Shown piece by piece: positions 24,708 through 33,668 of a DNA stretch of 64,000 bases (position 1 is the first letter of the stretch; each line of letters starts with the position of its first letter). A program made the position numbers and the translations under genes. The notes beneath the pieces are model-generated. The model made no database searches and was not told the origin of the DNA. It saw nothing but the letters and a program-made list of their open reading frames with translations. The DNA lies in NCBI RefSeq assembly GCF_004522155.1, contig NZ_SDEA01000004.1:62001-126000 (forward strand), in the 5' to 3' direction. Source of the DNA: Paracoccus luteus. GTDB lineage: Bacteria > Pseudomonadota > Alphaproteobacteria > Rhodobacterales > Rhodobacteraceae.

Positions 24708-26375
24708 TCAGATCAGCCAGTTGGGAACGGGGGCGGCGCAGCCGGTCCGGGCGGCGCGGGCGCAGTCGGCAAGGCTGCCGAAGCGCAGGGCGCGGCCCGA
24801 GAGGCCGGGGCCGTAATGGGCGTATTTGCCCGAGTTCGTCATGACGGTTTGGGCGTGCGGCGGGAAAACGGGTTCCGTGATGGAACACCAGCAGAGGTCG
24901 GGGATGACCTGGACGCCGTTGGCTTTCAGCCGTGACAGGGTGCCGTCGCGGCCGAGGTCCGCGATGATGGCGCGGCCGGCGGTGACGATCAGGGGAATGG
25001 CGACGGGGCCGGCCAGCAGGTCCGCAAGCGCGCGGCATTCGGGGGCCGAGGCATGGGGGCTGCCGATGGCGATCAGGTCCACCTGCTCGGGGCCTTGGTT
25101 CAGTTCCACCCATGCGGCGGCCAAGCCGGCGCGGGTGATGCGGGCGTGGGCGGCATGGGGCAGCGGCGACAGATGCGCCTCGGGGGTGACGCCCTCGACA
25201 TGCAGCATGGGCGCGCCCGAGGTGGTGCCGAAAGCCGCGCACATGGCCTTGAGGTCGTCGGTGGTGGGGTTCAGCGCCGCGAGGCCCCGCAGCAGCGGGA
25301 TCGCCCCGCCCGTCCTGTGGCCCGCGACATAGCCGATGAGCGGCCAGAGGGAATCGTCCGCGCCCTCGGGGGCCTCCACTTCCAGCACCAGCGCGGGGCG
25401 GCGGGCGTCCTGCAGATAGACGCCGGCCAAGGGCGCGCGGCCCGTCACGGCCATGCAGAGGTCGAGGTAATCGGGATGCTTCGGCGTCCGCGCGCCAAGG
25501 ACGGTGTTGGCGAAGACGACGGCATTGGATTCGGCCCAGGCGATGTCCTCGCCCGCTGTGGGGCGGTCGGTCAGCAGGTAGGGCGCGCAGGTGAAGCTGG
25601 GGCGGCAGCCCATGCGGACATAGGCATCGGCAAGGCGAGACGCGCGGCTGCCGAAGTCGGGATCGACCCCCTGCCCCGGCCAGTTCTCGCGGTCCACCGA
25701 GATGGCGTTGATCGTCGTGGGCACCCGGACCTTGGCGCCACGGTCGGCCATCCTTTCGGCGAAGATCAGGTTCGCGGGATGGGCCAGCAGCGTGCCGTCC
25801 ATGTGCCCGCGCGTGATGCCGGTCAGGCGCTCGGCCCCCTGCTGGCGGGCCATGGCGCAGACGATCCGCATGGCAAGCGCGGCGGCTTCTCCGTCCCGAC
25901 CGTTCAGGATCGCTTGGTCCTCGGGCGTCAGGGTCAGGGCCGCATCCAAGGCGTCCTCGATGGGGACCGAGACGCCCTCGCCCGTGATCGCATCCGCGTC
26001 GATCCGCAGATGCGCCACTGCAGACAGCCGTGAGAAATCCTCTGCCGGCACCCGCAGCACCGGGACCGTGCGGCCGAACATCTCGGCCCCGATCAGCGCG
26101 CCGAGGGTCAGGATGTCCTCGGGTTCGGAAAACACCAGCGCGGCGGGCGCGCGGCCGTTCAGCATCAGGTCCAGCATGACGCCCGAGCCGGAGCACGATC
26201 CCCGGCTGGTCGGCATCATCACCACCGCACCCGCCAGCCCCGCGCCATGCGCCGGGTGATGGGCGTCGATCACCCGCGCCGTTCCGGGATCGACGCCGCC
26301 CCAGAAGCTGAGGCCCTCGGCCATCGACAGGACCGGCCCCTCGGCCAGGCCCGGCAGAATGCGCCGGGCGGTCAT
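24708..26375 (-). CDS. Aconitase X, probable cis-3-hydroxy-L-proline dehydratase
   Basis: A 555-residue single-chain aconitase X. The small swivelling domain is N-terminal ([45 protein letters not shown]), and the large catalytic domain follows from about residue 145 ([95 protein letters not shown]). Fused AcnX proteins dehydrate cis-3-hydroxy-L-proline to pyrroline-2-carboxylate; the operon supports that role over mevalonate-type AcnX. Cys residues in SFTCAP and DLCWC are candidates for metal or cluster binding. Its ATG overlaps the epimerase stop. Confidence 0.9.
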   Translation of the reverse strand: MTARRILPGLAEGPVLSMAEGLSFWGGVDPGTARVIDAHHPAHGAGLAGAVVMMPTSRGSCSGSGVMLDLMLNGRAPAALVFSEPEDILTLGALIGAEMFGRTVPVLRVPAEDFSRLSAVAHLRIDADAITGEGVSVPIEDALDAALTLTPEDQAILNGRDGEAAALAMRIVCAMARQQGAERLTGITRGHMDGTLLAHPANLIFAERMADRGAKVRVPTTINAISVDRENWPGQGVDPDFGSRASRLADAYVRMGCRPSFTCAPYLLTDRPTAGEDIAWAESNAVVFANTVLGARTPKHPDYLDLCMAVTGRAPLAGVYLQDARRPALVLEVEAPEGADDSLWPLIGYVAGHRTGGAIPLLRGLAALNPTTDDLKAMCAAFGTTSGAPMLHVEGVTPEAHLSPLPHAAHARITRAGLAAAWVELNQGPEQVDLIAIGSPHASAPECRALADLLAGPVAIPLIVTAGRAIIADLGRDGTLSRLKANGVQVIPDLCWCSITEPVFPPHAQTVMTNSGKYAHYGPGLSGRALRFGSLADCARAARTGCAAPVPNWLI

Positions 26376-27373
26376 TTCACGACGAAGCCGTGGGCGAAGG
26401 GGTCGCGGTCGTCGATGAAGATGGTGTTATAGCCGGTCATCCGCGCCCAGCCCGCGACGGACGGGATGATCGCGTCGCGCTCGCCCACGCGGGCCGCCGC
26501 CTCGACCCGGCCCTTGAAGATCGAGCCGATGATGGATTCGTGGTGGAACGCGTCGCCGACCTTCAGCTTTTCCTTGGCGGCCAGCTGCGCCATGCGGGCC
26601 GAGGTGCCGGTGCCGCAAGGAGAGCGGTCGATGGCCTTGTCGCCGTAGAAGACGGCATTGCGGGCATGGGCGCCTTCCACCGTCGGCTGGCCGGTCCAGA
26701 GGATGTGGCTCAACCCGTTGATCGCGGGATGCTCGGGGTGGACGAACTCGTATTTCGCGTTCAGCGCCGCCCGCAGCTTCGGCGACCAGCCGATCAGCTC
26801 GCCCGCCGTGTGGTCGGCCATGTCGCGGAAGTTCTTCTGCGGCTCGACGATGGCGTAGAAGTTGCCGCCATAGGCCACGTCCACCACGATCTCGCCCAGG
26901 CCCTCGACCTCGGCGGTCAGCTCCTCGGCGTAGAGGAAGCCGGGGACGTTGGTCAGGCGGACCTCCTCGACGAAGCGGCCGTCCTGCCGGTAGGTCACGT
27001 CCACGCGGCCGGCCGGGGCGTCGATCGACAGCCTGCCGGGCTCGCGCGGCTGGATCAGGCCGTTCTCGATCCCCATTGTGATCGTGCCGATCAGCCCGTG
27101 GCCGCACATGGGCAGGCAGCCCGAGGTCTCGATGAACAGCACCGCCACGTCGCAGTCGGGGCGCGTCGGCGGGTAAAGGATGGACCCCGACATCATGTCG
27201 TGGCCGCGCGGCTCGAACATCAGGCCGGTGCGGATCCAGTCGAAGTCGCGCAGGAAATGGGCGCGGCGTTCCAGCATCGTCGCGCCTTCCAGCCGCGGGC
27301 CGCCGCCCGAGACGAGCCGCACCGGGTTGCCGCAGGTGTGCCCGTCGATGCAGGAGAAGGTGTGGGTCGTCAT
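26372..27373 (-). CDS. 4-hydroxyproline 2-epimerase
   Basis: A 333-residue cofactor-independent epimerase converting trans-4-hydroxy-L-proline to cis-4-hydroxy-D-proline. Both catalytic cysteines are present: Cys90 in [10 protein letters not shown] and Cys253 in [35 protein letters not shown] is the standard N-terminus. [18 protein letters not shown] is typical of epimerases rather than proline racemases. The ATG at 27373 overlaps the stop of the dehydrogenase gene; a longer frame upstream lies inside that gene. Confidence 0.95.
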   Translation of the reverse strand: MTTHTFSCIDGHTCGNPVRLVSGGGPRLEGATMLERRAHFLRDFDWIRTGLMFEPRGHDMMSGSILYPPTRPDCDVAVLFIETSGCLPMCGHGLIGTITMGIENGLIQPREPGRLSIDAPAGRVDVTYRQDGRFVEEVRLTNVPGFLYAEELTAEVEGLGEIVVDVAYGGNFYAIVEPQKNFRDMADHTAGELIGWSPKLRAALNAKYEFVHPEHPAINGLSHILWTGQPTVEGAHARNAVFYGDKAIDRSPCGTGTSARMAQLAAKEKLKVGDAFHHESIIGSIFKGRVEAAARVGERDAIIPSVAGWARMTGYNTIFIDDRDPFAHGFVVK

Positions 27374-28620
27374 GCGAAGCTCCGGAAGCGTTGCGGCGAG
27401 AAGGCCGCGAGGTCGATGGGCGGGGTCTGGCCGGTCAGCAGGTCCGCGACCAGCCGCGCGGTGCCGGCGGATTGCGTGAGCCCGAGGTGGCCGTGGCCGA
27501 AGGCATAGGTCACGCGGGGCGTCGCCCGCGCGCGTCCGATGGCGGGCAGGCTGTCGGGCAGAGAGGGACGGAAGCCCATCCATTGGACGCCGTTTTCGGT
27601 TTTCAGGGCGGGAAGGAAGGCCTTGGCCTTCTTCAGCATCGCTTCCGACCGGCGATAGTTCGGGGGCAGGTTCAGCCCGCCCAGTTCCACCGCCCCGCCG
27701 ACGCGGATGCCGGTGGAGAGCCGCGTGACCACGAAGCCGTGGCCGCCGAAGGTCACCTGCGTTTTCAGGTCGAAGGCGTCAGGGGGTAGCGTGGTGTTGT
27801 AGCCGCGCTCGGTTTCCAGCGGGATGCGCTCGCCCAGCGTGCGGGCGATGCGGTGCGAGAATGCGCCCGCCGCGACGACCACCTGCGCGGCGTTGAAGCT
27901 GCGGCCGTCGGTGGCGCGCAGGTCCACGCCCGTTTCGGTCGGGCGCAGGGCGGCGATCTCGGCGGTCTCGATGATCCCACCACGGGCGCGGACATGATCA
28001 GCCAGCGCCAGCGTGTAAAGCTTGGGGTCGGCGATGGAATACCAGCCGGGCGTGAAGGTGCCATGGGTGAAGCGCGGCGACAGGCCGGGCTGGAGCTGCG
28101 CCATCTCGCCCGCGTCCATGTGGCGGAACTCGATCCCGTGGCGGGCGCGGGCGTCCCAGCCGGGCAGGCTCGCGTTGAACTCGGCCTGCGATTCATAGAC
28201 CTGCAGGTTGCCCTCGCGCCGCAGCATGGGGGTGGTGCCGGTCAGGGCCAGGAAGCCGTCCAGTTCCGCCTTGGACAGGTCCATCAGCGCCGTCTGGGCG
28301 ACGATGGACCGCGCCACGCGGTCGGGCGCGCAGGCGCGGCCGAAGCGCAGCATCCAAGGCGCGATCCGCAGGGCATAGCGCGGCGGCACGGTCAGCGGCC
28401 CCAAGGGGTCCAGCAGCCACCGCGGCGCCTTGCGCAGGATACCGGGCGAGGCGAGTGGCAGGATGTCGGTGAAGGCGAAGGCCCCCGCGTTCCCCGCCGA
28501 GGCGCCGGCAGCCGGACCCTCGCGGTCGATCACGGTGACGGACAGGCCGCGATCCTGCGCGGCGGCAGCGATGGACAGGCCGACGACGCCGGCCCCAATG
28601 ACGATCAGTTCCGCGGTCAT
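27370..28620 (-). CDS. FAD-dependent D-amino acid dehydrogenase, probable cis-4-hydroxy-D-proline dehydrogenase
   Basis: A 416-residue DAO-family flavoenzyme of the DadA type. The FAD-binding motif is IVIGAGVVGLSIAAAAQDRGLSVTVID at the N-terminus. AGASAGNAGAFAFTDILPLASPGILRKAPRWLLDPLGPL is characteristic of DadA-like proteins, and the C-terminus has WMGFRPSLPDSLPAIGRA and FGHGHLGLTQSAGTARLVADLL. In this operon it should oxidise cis-4-hydroxy-D-proline to pyrroline-4-hydroxy-2-carboxylate, passing electrons to the respiratory chain. It is coupled to the epimerase by ATGA overlap and lies 1 bp after the ABC ATPase gene. Confidence 0.92.
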   Translation of the reverse strand: MTAELIVIGAGVVGLSIAAAAQDRGLSVTVIDREGPAAGASAGNAGAFAFTDILPLASPGILRKAPRWLLDPLGPLTVPPRYALRIAPWMLRFGRACAPDRVARSIVAQTALMDLSKAELDGFLALTGTTPMLRREGNLQVYESQAEFNASLPGWDARARHGIEFRHMDAGEMAQLQPGLSPRFTHGTFTPGWYSIADPKLYTLALADHVRARGGIIETAEIAALRPTETGVDLRATDGRSFNAAQVVVAAGAFSHRIARTLGERIPLETERGYNTTLPPDAFDLKTQVTFGGHGFVVTRLSTGIRVGGAVELGGLNLPPNYRRSEAMLKKAKAFLPALKTENGVQWMGFRPSLPDSLPAIGRARATPRVTYAFGHGHLGLTQSAGTARLVADLLTGQTPPIDLAAFSPQRFRSFA

Positions 28621-28621
28621 G

Positions 28622-29344
28622 TCAGTGGGTCGCGGCCAGGAACTTCTGCAGCTCGGGGTCCTTGGGCGCCCCGAACAGCTCGGCGGGCGGGGCGATCTCG
28701 GCCATCACGCCCTTGTGGAAGAAGGCCACGCGGTCGGACACCTCGCGCGCGAACTTCATCTCATGCGTGACGCAGATCATGGTCATGCCCTCGGACGCCA
28801 GCATCCGCAGCGTGTCCAGCACCTCGCCCACCAGCATGGGGTCAAGGGCCGAGGTCACCTCGTCGAACAGCATGTAGCTGGGCGACATGGCCAGCGCGCG
28901 GGCGATCGCCATGCGCTGCTGCTGGCCGCCCGACATCCGCGTCGGATAGACGCCCAGCTTGTCGCCCAGGCCCACGTGGGTCAGCTGCCTGACCGCGATC
29001 TCCTCGGCCTGGGCCTTGGACATGCCCAGCACCTTGCGGGGGGCCAGCGTCACGTTTTCCAGCACCGTCAGGTGGGGGAAGGCGTTGAACTGCTGGAAGA
29101 CGATGCCGATCTTCTGGCGCAGCTTGTTGAGGTCGGTCGATTTCGCGTGGACCTCGATCCCGTCCACGACGATGCGGCCGCCGTTGATCGGCTCGAGCCC
29201 GTTGATGCAGGTCAGCAGGGTGGACTTGCCCGACCCCGAGCCGCCGATCACCGTCAGCACCTCGCCCTTGTTCACGGTCAGGTCGATGCCCTTGAGGACC
29301 TCGAGCGAGCCGAAGGATTTGCGGACGTTCTCGATCTCAATCAT
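28622..29344 (-). CDS. Polar amino acid ABC transporter ATP-binding protein
   Basis: A 240-residue ATPase of the HisP/GlnQ type. Walker A is GGSGSGKSTL (about residues 34-43), the signature MSGGQQQRMAIARAL, Walker B YMLFDEVTSALDP, and the switch His CVTHEMKFAREVSDRV. It energises the importer formed by the two upstream permeases and the binding protein. The start at 29344 lies inside the 3' end of the permease gene (8-bp overlap). Hydroxyproline is the likely substrate from context. Confidence 0.95.
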   Translation of the reverse strand: MIEIENVRKSFGSLEVLKGIDLTVNKGEVLTVIGGSGSGKSTLLTCINGLEPINGGRIVVDGIEVHAKSTDLNKLRQKIGIVFQQFNAFPHLTVLENVTLAPRKVLGMSKAQAEEIAVRQLTHVGLGDKLGVYPTRMSGGQQQRMAIARALAMSPSYMLFDEVTSALDPMLVGEVLDTLRMLASEGMTMICVTHEMKFAREVSDRVAFFHKGVMAEIAPPAELFGAPKDPELQKFLAATH

Positions 29345-29990
29345 TGGTCCAGCGCCTTTCAAGATAGCCGCCAAGCCGCGCCAGCGGGAAGCTGATGAGG
29401 AAATAGAAGGCGCCGCAGATCATCAGAAGGAACAGCGGCTCCTGCAGGCGGGTGATGAGGATCTGCGTGGATTTCAGCAGCTCCGTCACCTGCACGACAT
29501 AGACCAGCGCCGAATCCTTCATCACCCCCAGCGCCAGCCCGATCCAGGACGGCAGCGCCACGCGGGTCGCCAGCGGCACGACGATGCTGGCCATGTCCTG
29601 CCGCCACGTCATGCCCAGCGACCGCGAGGCGCGGCGGATGGTCAGCGGCACGGCCTCGATCCCGCCGCGGACGATCTCGGCGCAAAAGGCGGCCGTGTAC
29701 ATCGTCAGCACCGCGCAGGCCACGGTGAACCCCGACAGCTGCCAGCGCAGGACCATGCCCATGAAGGCGTTGGCCAGCACCAGCTGGATCAGCAGCGGGA
29801 TCGACCGGAAGATGTCCAGCACAAAGGTCAGCGGCGCCGCCCAGACCGCCCCCACCTGATAGCGGAAGATGCCGAAGGCGATCCCCAGCAACGTCCCCAG
29901 CACGACCGCGATGGCCGTGACCAGCAGCGTCACCCCCGCCCCGCGGGCCAGGAACATCAGATCGGCGACGGTCAGCGAGGTGTCGAACAT
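29337..29990 (-). CDS. Polar amino acid ABC transporter permease
   Basis: A 217-residue HisM/GlnP-type permease with about five helices. VTLLVTAIAVVLGTLLGIAFG opens it; the EAA loop is RRASRSLGMTWRQDMASIVVPLATRVALPSWIGLALGVMKDSALVYVV. It pairs with the second permease gene 10 bp upstream and with the ATPase downstream. Confidence 0.94.
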   Translation of the reverse strand: MFDTSLTVADLMFLARGAGVTLLVTAIAVVLGTLLGIAFGIFRYQVGAVWAAPLTFVLDIFRSIPLLIQLVLANAFMGMVLRWQLSGFTVACAVLTMYTAAFCAEIVRGGIEAVPLTIRRASRSLGMTWRQDMASIVVPLATRVALPSWIGLALGVMKDSALVYVVQVTELLKSTQILITRLQEPLFLLMICGAFYFLISFPLARLGGYLERRWTND

Positions 29991-30000
29991 CGCGCCCCCT

Positions 30001-30666
30001 TCAGTACCGGAACAGCCGGGCGGCGATCAGCCGCGCGCCGAACTGCACCGTCTTGGTCATCAGGTAAAAGATCACGGCGGCGATGGCGAACAGCTCGAAC
30101 GTGCGGAAGGTCAGTGCGTTCAGATCCTGCGTCACGCCGTAAAGATCGGTGTTCATCCCCACCGTGACCCCAAGCGACGTCATCAGGATCGCCCAGACCA
30201 TCTGGTTGGTCATCGGCAGGAACGCGATCCGCAGCATCTGCGGCAGCACGACATAGCGGAACGACTGCAGCGGCGTCATCCCCAGCGACCGCCCCGAACG
30301 CGCCTGCGTGTCGGGGATCGCCTTCAGCGCGCCGCGAAAGTTCTCGGCAAGGTATCCGGCGTTGTTGAACGTGATCCCGATCAGCAGCGACGTGAACGGG
30401 CTGAGGTGAAGCCCGAAGCTCGCCACCCCGAAATGCGCCATGTAGATCTGGAACAGCGCCGGGGTGTTCCGGGCGATTTCCACCCATGTGGTGGTGATCG
30501 CCGCCAGCACCCGGTTGCCCGACAGGCGGAAGACCGTCAGCAGGACGGCCAGCAGGATGCCCAGCACCATCGACGCCAGCGCGATTTCCAGCGTGACGAC
30601 CGCGCCGTCCAGCATCTGGGGAAGCCGCGCCAAGGCCTGCTTCCATTGAAATGTGTAACCGAACAT
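30001..30666 (-). CDS. Polar amino acid ABC transporter permease
   Basis: A 221-residue HisQ/GlnP-type permease. VVTLEIALASMVLGILLAVLLTVFRLSGNRVL is TM1 with loop, VEIARNTPALFQIYMAHFG is family-typical, and the EAA loop is ARSGRSLGMTPLQSFRYVVLPQMLRIAFLPMTNQMVWAILMTSLG. It lies 67 bp after the binding-protein gene, separated by a strong hairpin. Confidence 0.94.
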   Translation of the reverse strand: MFGYTFQWKQALARLPQMLDGAVVTLEIALASMVLGILLAVLLTVFRLSGNRVLAAITTTWVEIARNTPALFQIYMAHFGVASFGLHLSPFTSLLIGITFNNAGYLAENFRGALKAIPDTQARSGRSLGMTPLQSFRYVVLPQMLRIAFLPMTNQMVWAILMTSLGVTVGMNTDLYGVTQDLNALTFRTFELFAIAAVIFYLMTKTVQFGARLIAARLFRY

Positions 30667-30694
30667 GGGCCCCCGGTCGCGCGTCAGGCAAGAC

Positions 30695-30722
30695 GGGCGG
30701 CGCGGTCAGGCCCGCGCCGCCC
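30695..30722 (-). terminator. Intercistronic hairpin between binding-protein and permease genes
   Basis: GGGCGGCGCGG pairs with CCGCGCCGCCC (11 bp) across a 6-nt loop, 11 bases after the binding-protein stop. Such structures typically stabilise the binding-protein mRNA and partly block read-through, raising its level over the permeases. No T-tract follows, so a complete terminator is unlikely. Confidence 0.65.
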
Positions 30723-30733
30723 AAAGGGGAATG

Positions 30734-31543
30734 TCAGCGATAGACGCCCTCGACGGTCAGGCCTGCCGGCTCGCCCTCGCCGATCCATTTCTTGTACAGC
30801 TCGGTATAGCGGCCGGTGCGGACCTGCTGGTTGATGAACAGGTTCATATAATTGATCAGCCCGTATTCCTGCCGCATCGTGAACAGCGCCACATAGTCCG
30901 GCACCATCGGCGCCTTGTCCACGACCTTGATGCCGGGAAACTTGCCCGAGGCGACGTTGGCGTTCGCCACCTCGACGGTGGACACGGTGGCGTCCAGCTG
31001 CCCCTGGCTGAGCGCGAGGAACACGTCGGCCTGGGTCTGATAGGGGCGGAACTCGCCCTCGCCCCATTCCTTGACCTTGCCTTCCAGCCAGATCGCCTCG
31101 TAGGTGCCGGCGGTGGCGCCGACGGTCTTGCCCTTCATCCCTTCCCAGTTCGCCATCTCGACCTTGTCGTTCGTCACGACGGCGTTTTCAAAGGCGTAAT
31201 AGGGGATGGTGACGCCGATGGTCTTGGCGCGTTCCAGCGTGTCCGAGGTCGAGGCGACGCCCACGTCCACCCGCCCCGCCATCAGCGCGGGGATGCGCTC
31301 GGGGAACGGCGTCTCGACGATCTCGGCGGTGACGCCCAGCGCCTTGGCCAGATCGTTGCAGTAATCGACGTCAAAGCCCACCGGGTTGTTCTGCTCGTCG
31401 CGCATCCCCATCGGCGGGAAATCCAGCGTCACCGCGCAGCGCAGCGTCCCCGACGAGATGATGTCGTCCAGCTTGTCGGCGTGGGCCGCGCCCCCGATCG
31501 CCGTGCCCGCGACCAGGCCCAAGGCGAGGATTGAGGTTTTCAT
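30734..31543 (-). CDS. Polar amino acid ABC transporter substrate-binding protein
   Basis: A 269-residue periplasmic SBP_bac_3 protein. A signal peptide ends at AAHA (MKTSILALGLVAGTAIGGAAHA). The ligand-binding core shows SGTLRCAVTLDFPPMGMRDEQNNPVGFDVDYCNDLAKALG, RIPALMAGRVDVGVASTSDTLERAK and KGKTVGATAGTYEA. It is first of the transporter genes, so it likely delivers hydroxyproline isomers. A 140-bp gap separates it from the deaminase gene upstream. Confidence 0.94.
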   Translation of the reverse strand: MKTSILALGLVAGTAIGGAAHADKLDDIISSGTLRCAVTLDFPPMGMRDEQNNPVGFDVDYCNDLAKALGVTAEIVETPFPERIPALMAGRVDVGVASTSDTLERAKTIGVTIPYYAFENAVVTNDKVEMANWEGMKGKTVGATAGTYEAIWLEGKVKEWGEGEFRPYQTQADVFLALSQGQLDATVSTVEVANANVASGKFPGIKVVDKAPMVPDYVALFTMRQEYGLINYMNLFINQQVRTGRYTELYKKWIGEGEPAGLTVEGVYR

Positions 31544-31650
31544 GTCGTGTCTCCCTGTCGGCTCGTTGGCCGGTTTCGATTCCCGCGGGCGGCAGCTTCC
31601 CTTGCGCCCGCAATCGGATCAACCCGCAAACTGTTGCGCATTGCGGGCAT

Positions 31651-31675
31651 CCCGGCCCGTCATCGACGGACCGGG
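31651..31675 (-). terminator. Hairpin after the DapA-like deaminase gene
   Basis: On the minus strand CCCGGTCCGTC pairs with GACGGGCCGGG (one G-U) around a 3-nt loop, nine bases after the deaminase stop. There is no T-tract, so partial termination or mRNA protection is possible before the transporter genes. Confidence 0.5.
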
Positions 31676-31683
31676 CAAGGCTC

Positions 31684-32646
31684 TCAGACGCGGCAGGCCT
31701 GCACCGCGCCCGGCAGCTTGCTCCATTCGGCATACCAGGTCTGGAACTGCGCGAACTGCGCCTCGGCCCAGGCGCGCTGCGTGGGTGTCAGCTGGTCGGT
31801 TTCGTTGAAGTGGACGGCGTATTCGGCATCGCCCTGCAGCACCATCATGTGCTTGTAATACAGCACCAGGTCGGTGCCCTCGTCCCAGGTGGACAGCACC
31901 TCCAGCGCCTCGCCCAGTTCCCGCGCGCGCACGCGGGCATCGACGTCGCCCTTGGCGGCGGCCTGCGCCAGCGCCACGAAATGCAGGATCTCGCGCGGCA
32001 GGGCGTTGCCGATGCCGGTGATCGTGCCCGCCGCGCCCGCCTTGACATAGCCGTGATAGACGGCGGTATCGACGCCCGCCATCAGCACGACATCGGGATC
32101 GCCGCTGGTGATGTGTTCGGCGGCATAGCTCATCGGCCCGGCGCCCCCGAACTCCTTGAAGCCGACAAGGTTCGGATGCTCGGCCCGCAGCGCGAAGAAC
32201 AGGTCGGCGCGGGTCTCAAAGCCGTAATGCGGGCTGTTGTAGATGACCGCCGGAAGGTCGGGCGCGGCCGACAGGATCGCCTTGAAATGGTAGCGCTGCG
32301 CGATGGGCGAATTGCCGCGCGACAGCACGCGGGGGATCACCATCAGCCCGGCGGCGCCGACGTCGCGCGCATGGGTGGCGTGGGCCACGGCGGACGCGGT
32401 GTTGACCGCGCCGGTGCCCACGATCACGGGAATGCCCGCCGCGACCAGCCGGCCGACCCCCTCCATCCGCTGTTCGTCGGTCAGCAGCGGCCAGTCGCCC
32501 ATCGAGCCGCAATAGACCACCGCCGACATGCCGATCTCGACCAGCTCGGCGGCCTTGCGGACCAGCGCGTCGAAATCGGGGGTGCGGTCGGGTTTGCACG
32601 GGGTCATCAGCGCGGGAATGACGCCCGTGAAGATCGCAGAGTTCAT
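31684..32646 (-). CDS. DapA/DHDPS family protein, probable 1-pyrroline-4-hydroxy-2-carboxylate deaminase
   Basis: A 320-residue class I aldolase-like TIM barrel. The Schiff-base lysine is K164 in LVGFKEFGGAG. The DHDPS-type pattern is seen in FTGVIPALMTPCKPDRTPDFDAL, VVYCGSMGDWPLLTDEQR and AVIYNSPHYG. The true DHDPS GTTGE loop is replaced by GSMGD, as in hydroxyproline-pathway deaminases, which convert pyrroline-4-hydroxy-2-carboxylate to 2-oxoglutarate semialdehyde and ammonia. The start at 32646 gives the family N-terminus. It lies between the GntR gene and the transporter. Confidence 0.88.
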   Translation of the reverse strand: MNSAIFTGVIPALMTPCKPDRTPDFDALVRKAAELVEIGMSAVVYCGSMGDWPLLTDEQRMEGVGRLVAAGIPVIVGTGAVNTASAVAHATHARDVGAAGLMVIPRVLSRGNSPIAQRYHFKAILSAAPDLPAVIYNSPHYGFETRADLFFALRAEHPNLVGFKEFGGAGPMSYAAEHITSGDPDVVLMAGVDTAVYHGYVKAGAAGTITGIGNALPREILHFVALAQAAAKGDVDARVRARELGEALEVLSTWDEGTDLVLYYKHMMVLQGDAEYAVHFNETDQLTPTQRAWAEAQFAQFQTWYAEWSKLPGAVQACRV

Positions 32647-32728
32647 CGATGGCTCCTTGGCACTGGCAGCGGCGCGCACCGGCGGGGGCGCGTGTGGTCG
32701 CCCGATATTCGCGGATTGCATATTCCTT

Positions 32729-32738
32729 GTCGACAAAA
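32729..32738. promoter_or_regulatory. Candidate GntR operator
   Basis: TTGTCGACAA is a perfect 10-bp palindrome in the 101-bp gap between the GntR gene and the deaminase start. FCD-type GntR proteins bind short T-G-T/A-C-A palindromes of this form. It is well placed to control the whole hydroxyproline operon. Confidence 0.5.
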
Positions 32739-32747
32739 ATCTCGCGC

Positions 32748-33488
32748 TCAAAGCGGAATATCGATCCGGCGGTCCGTGGCAAAGAAGTGCTGGATCTGCC
32801 GGACGATCTGGTCGGCGTGGCCCCGCCCCAGCCGGTCGGCCGCCTCGACGTCGCGGGCGTCGATGGCCGCGATGATCGCCTGGTGTTCATCGACATACCG
32901 CTGCGGCAGGCGGTCGTCATAGGACTGGTAGTAAAGCCGCAAAAGCCGTCGCCCCTCGTCCAGCACGCGCAGGAACAGGCCGGTGTAGTAGGGATTGCCC
33001 GCCGCATTCGCGATGGCGGCGTGAAAGGCGCGGTTGGTGGCGATCATGGCCAGCGCGTCCTGCGCGGCGACCGCCGCGGCAAAGTCGGACTGGCAGGCGC
33101 GGATGGCGGCCAGGTCGCCCGCGGTGCGATTCTGCGCGGCAAGCCGGTTCGTCAGGCGATACATCAGCGTGATCGCGTCGAAGAAATGGTGCAGGTTCAG
33201 AAAGTCGATGTTGGCGACCATGCTGGCCCGGTTGGGCAGCGTCTCGACCAGCCCTTCGCCTGCCAGCCGCACCAGCGCCTCGCGGATGGGGGTGCGCGAC
33301 ATGCCGAAGCGCTCGGCAAGCTGCACCTCGTCGATGGGGCTGCCGGGGGGCAGGACCAGGTCCAGGATCTCGTCGCGCAGCGTGTCATAGACCACCCGCA
33401 CGCCCGAGCCGCGCTTGCGCCCGAGGGCGCCATCGGTGGCGGACGCCTCGCCTGCGTCCGAAACGGGGGCCGAGGGCGGATGGGACAT
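32748..33488 (-). CDS. GntR/FadR-family (FCD) transcriptional regulator
   Basis: A 246-residue regulator. The winged helix is at residues about 32-95 (VYDTLRDEILDLVLPPGSPIDEVQLAERFGMSRTPIREALVRLAGEGLVETLPNRASMV). The helical FCD effector domain follows, with metal-ligand-type histidines in NRAFHAAIANAAGN and DEHQAIIAAIDARD. It lies first in the minus-strand hydroxyproline cluster, and a TTGTCGACAA palindrome lies just beyond its stop. It is likely a repressor released by a hydroxyproline intermediate. The start at 33488 is supported by homology length. Confidence 0.93.
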   Translation of the reverse strand: MSHPPSAPVSDAGEASATDGALGRKRGSGVRVVYDTLRDEILDLVLPPGSPIDEVQLAERFGMSRTPIREALVRLAGEGLVETLPNRASMVANIDFLNLHHFFDAITLMYRLTNRLAAQNRTAGDLAAIRACQSDFAAAVAAQDALAMIATNRAFHAAIANAAGNPYYTGLFLRVLDEGRRLLRLYYQSYDDRLPQRYVDEHQAIIAAIDARDVEAADRLGRGHADQIVRQIQHFFATDRRIDIPL

Positions 33489-33668
33489 GCAAAGTTCCTT
33501 CGTATTCGGGCGCAAGGATGTGCCCGGCGCGGACCGGCCCTGCCAGCGCCCTGAAAAAAGCCGACGCCCGACGATAAGGCGGCCCGAAGACGCGTCAAGC
33601 CGTGGCCCATCCATGTGTCGGATCGTGACAGGGCCGGTTGCGCGGGGGCGCGCGGGGATGCCCCCGGC

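Noticed and set aside
28622..29990. Frameshift between the ABC ATPase and permease genes (8-bp overlap)
   Set aside because: Both proteins are complete with normal ends; the overlap is ordinary translational coupling.
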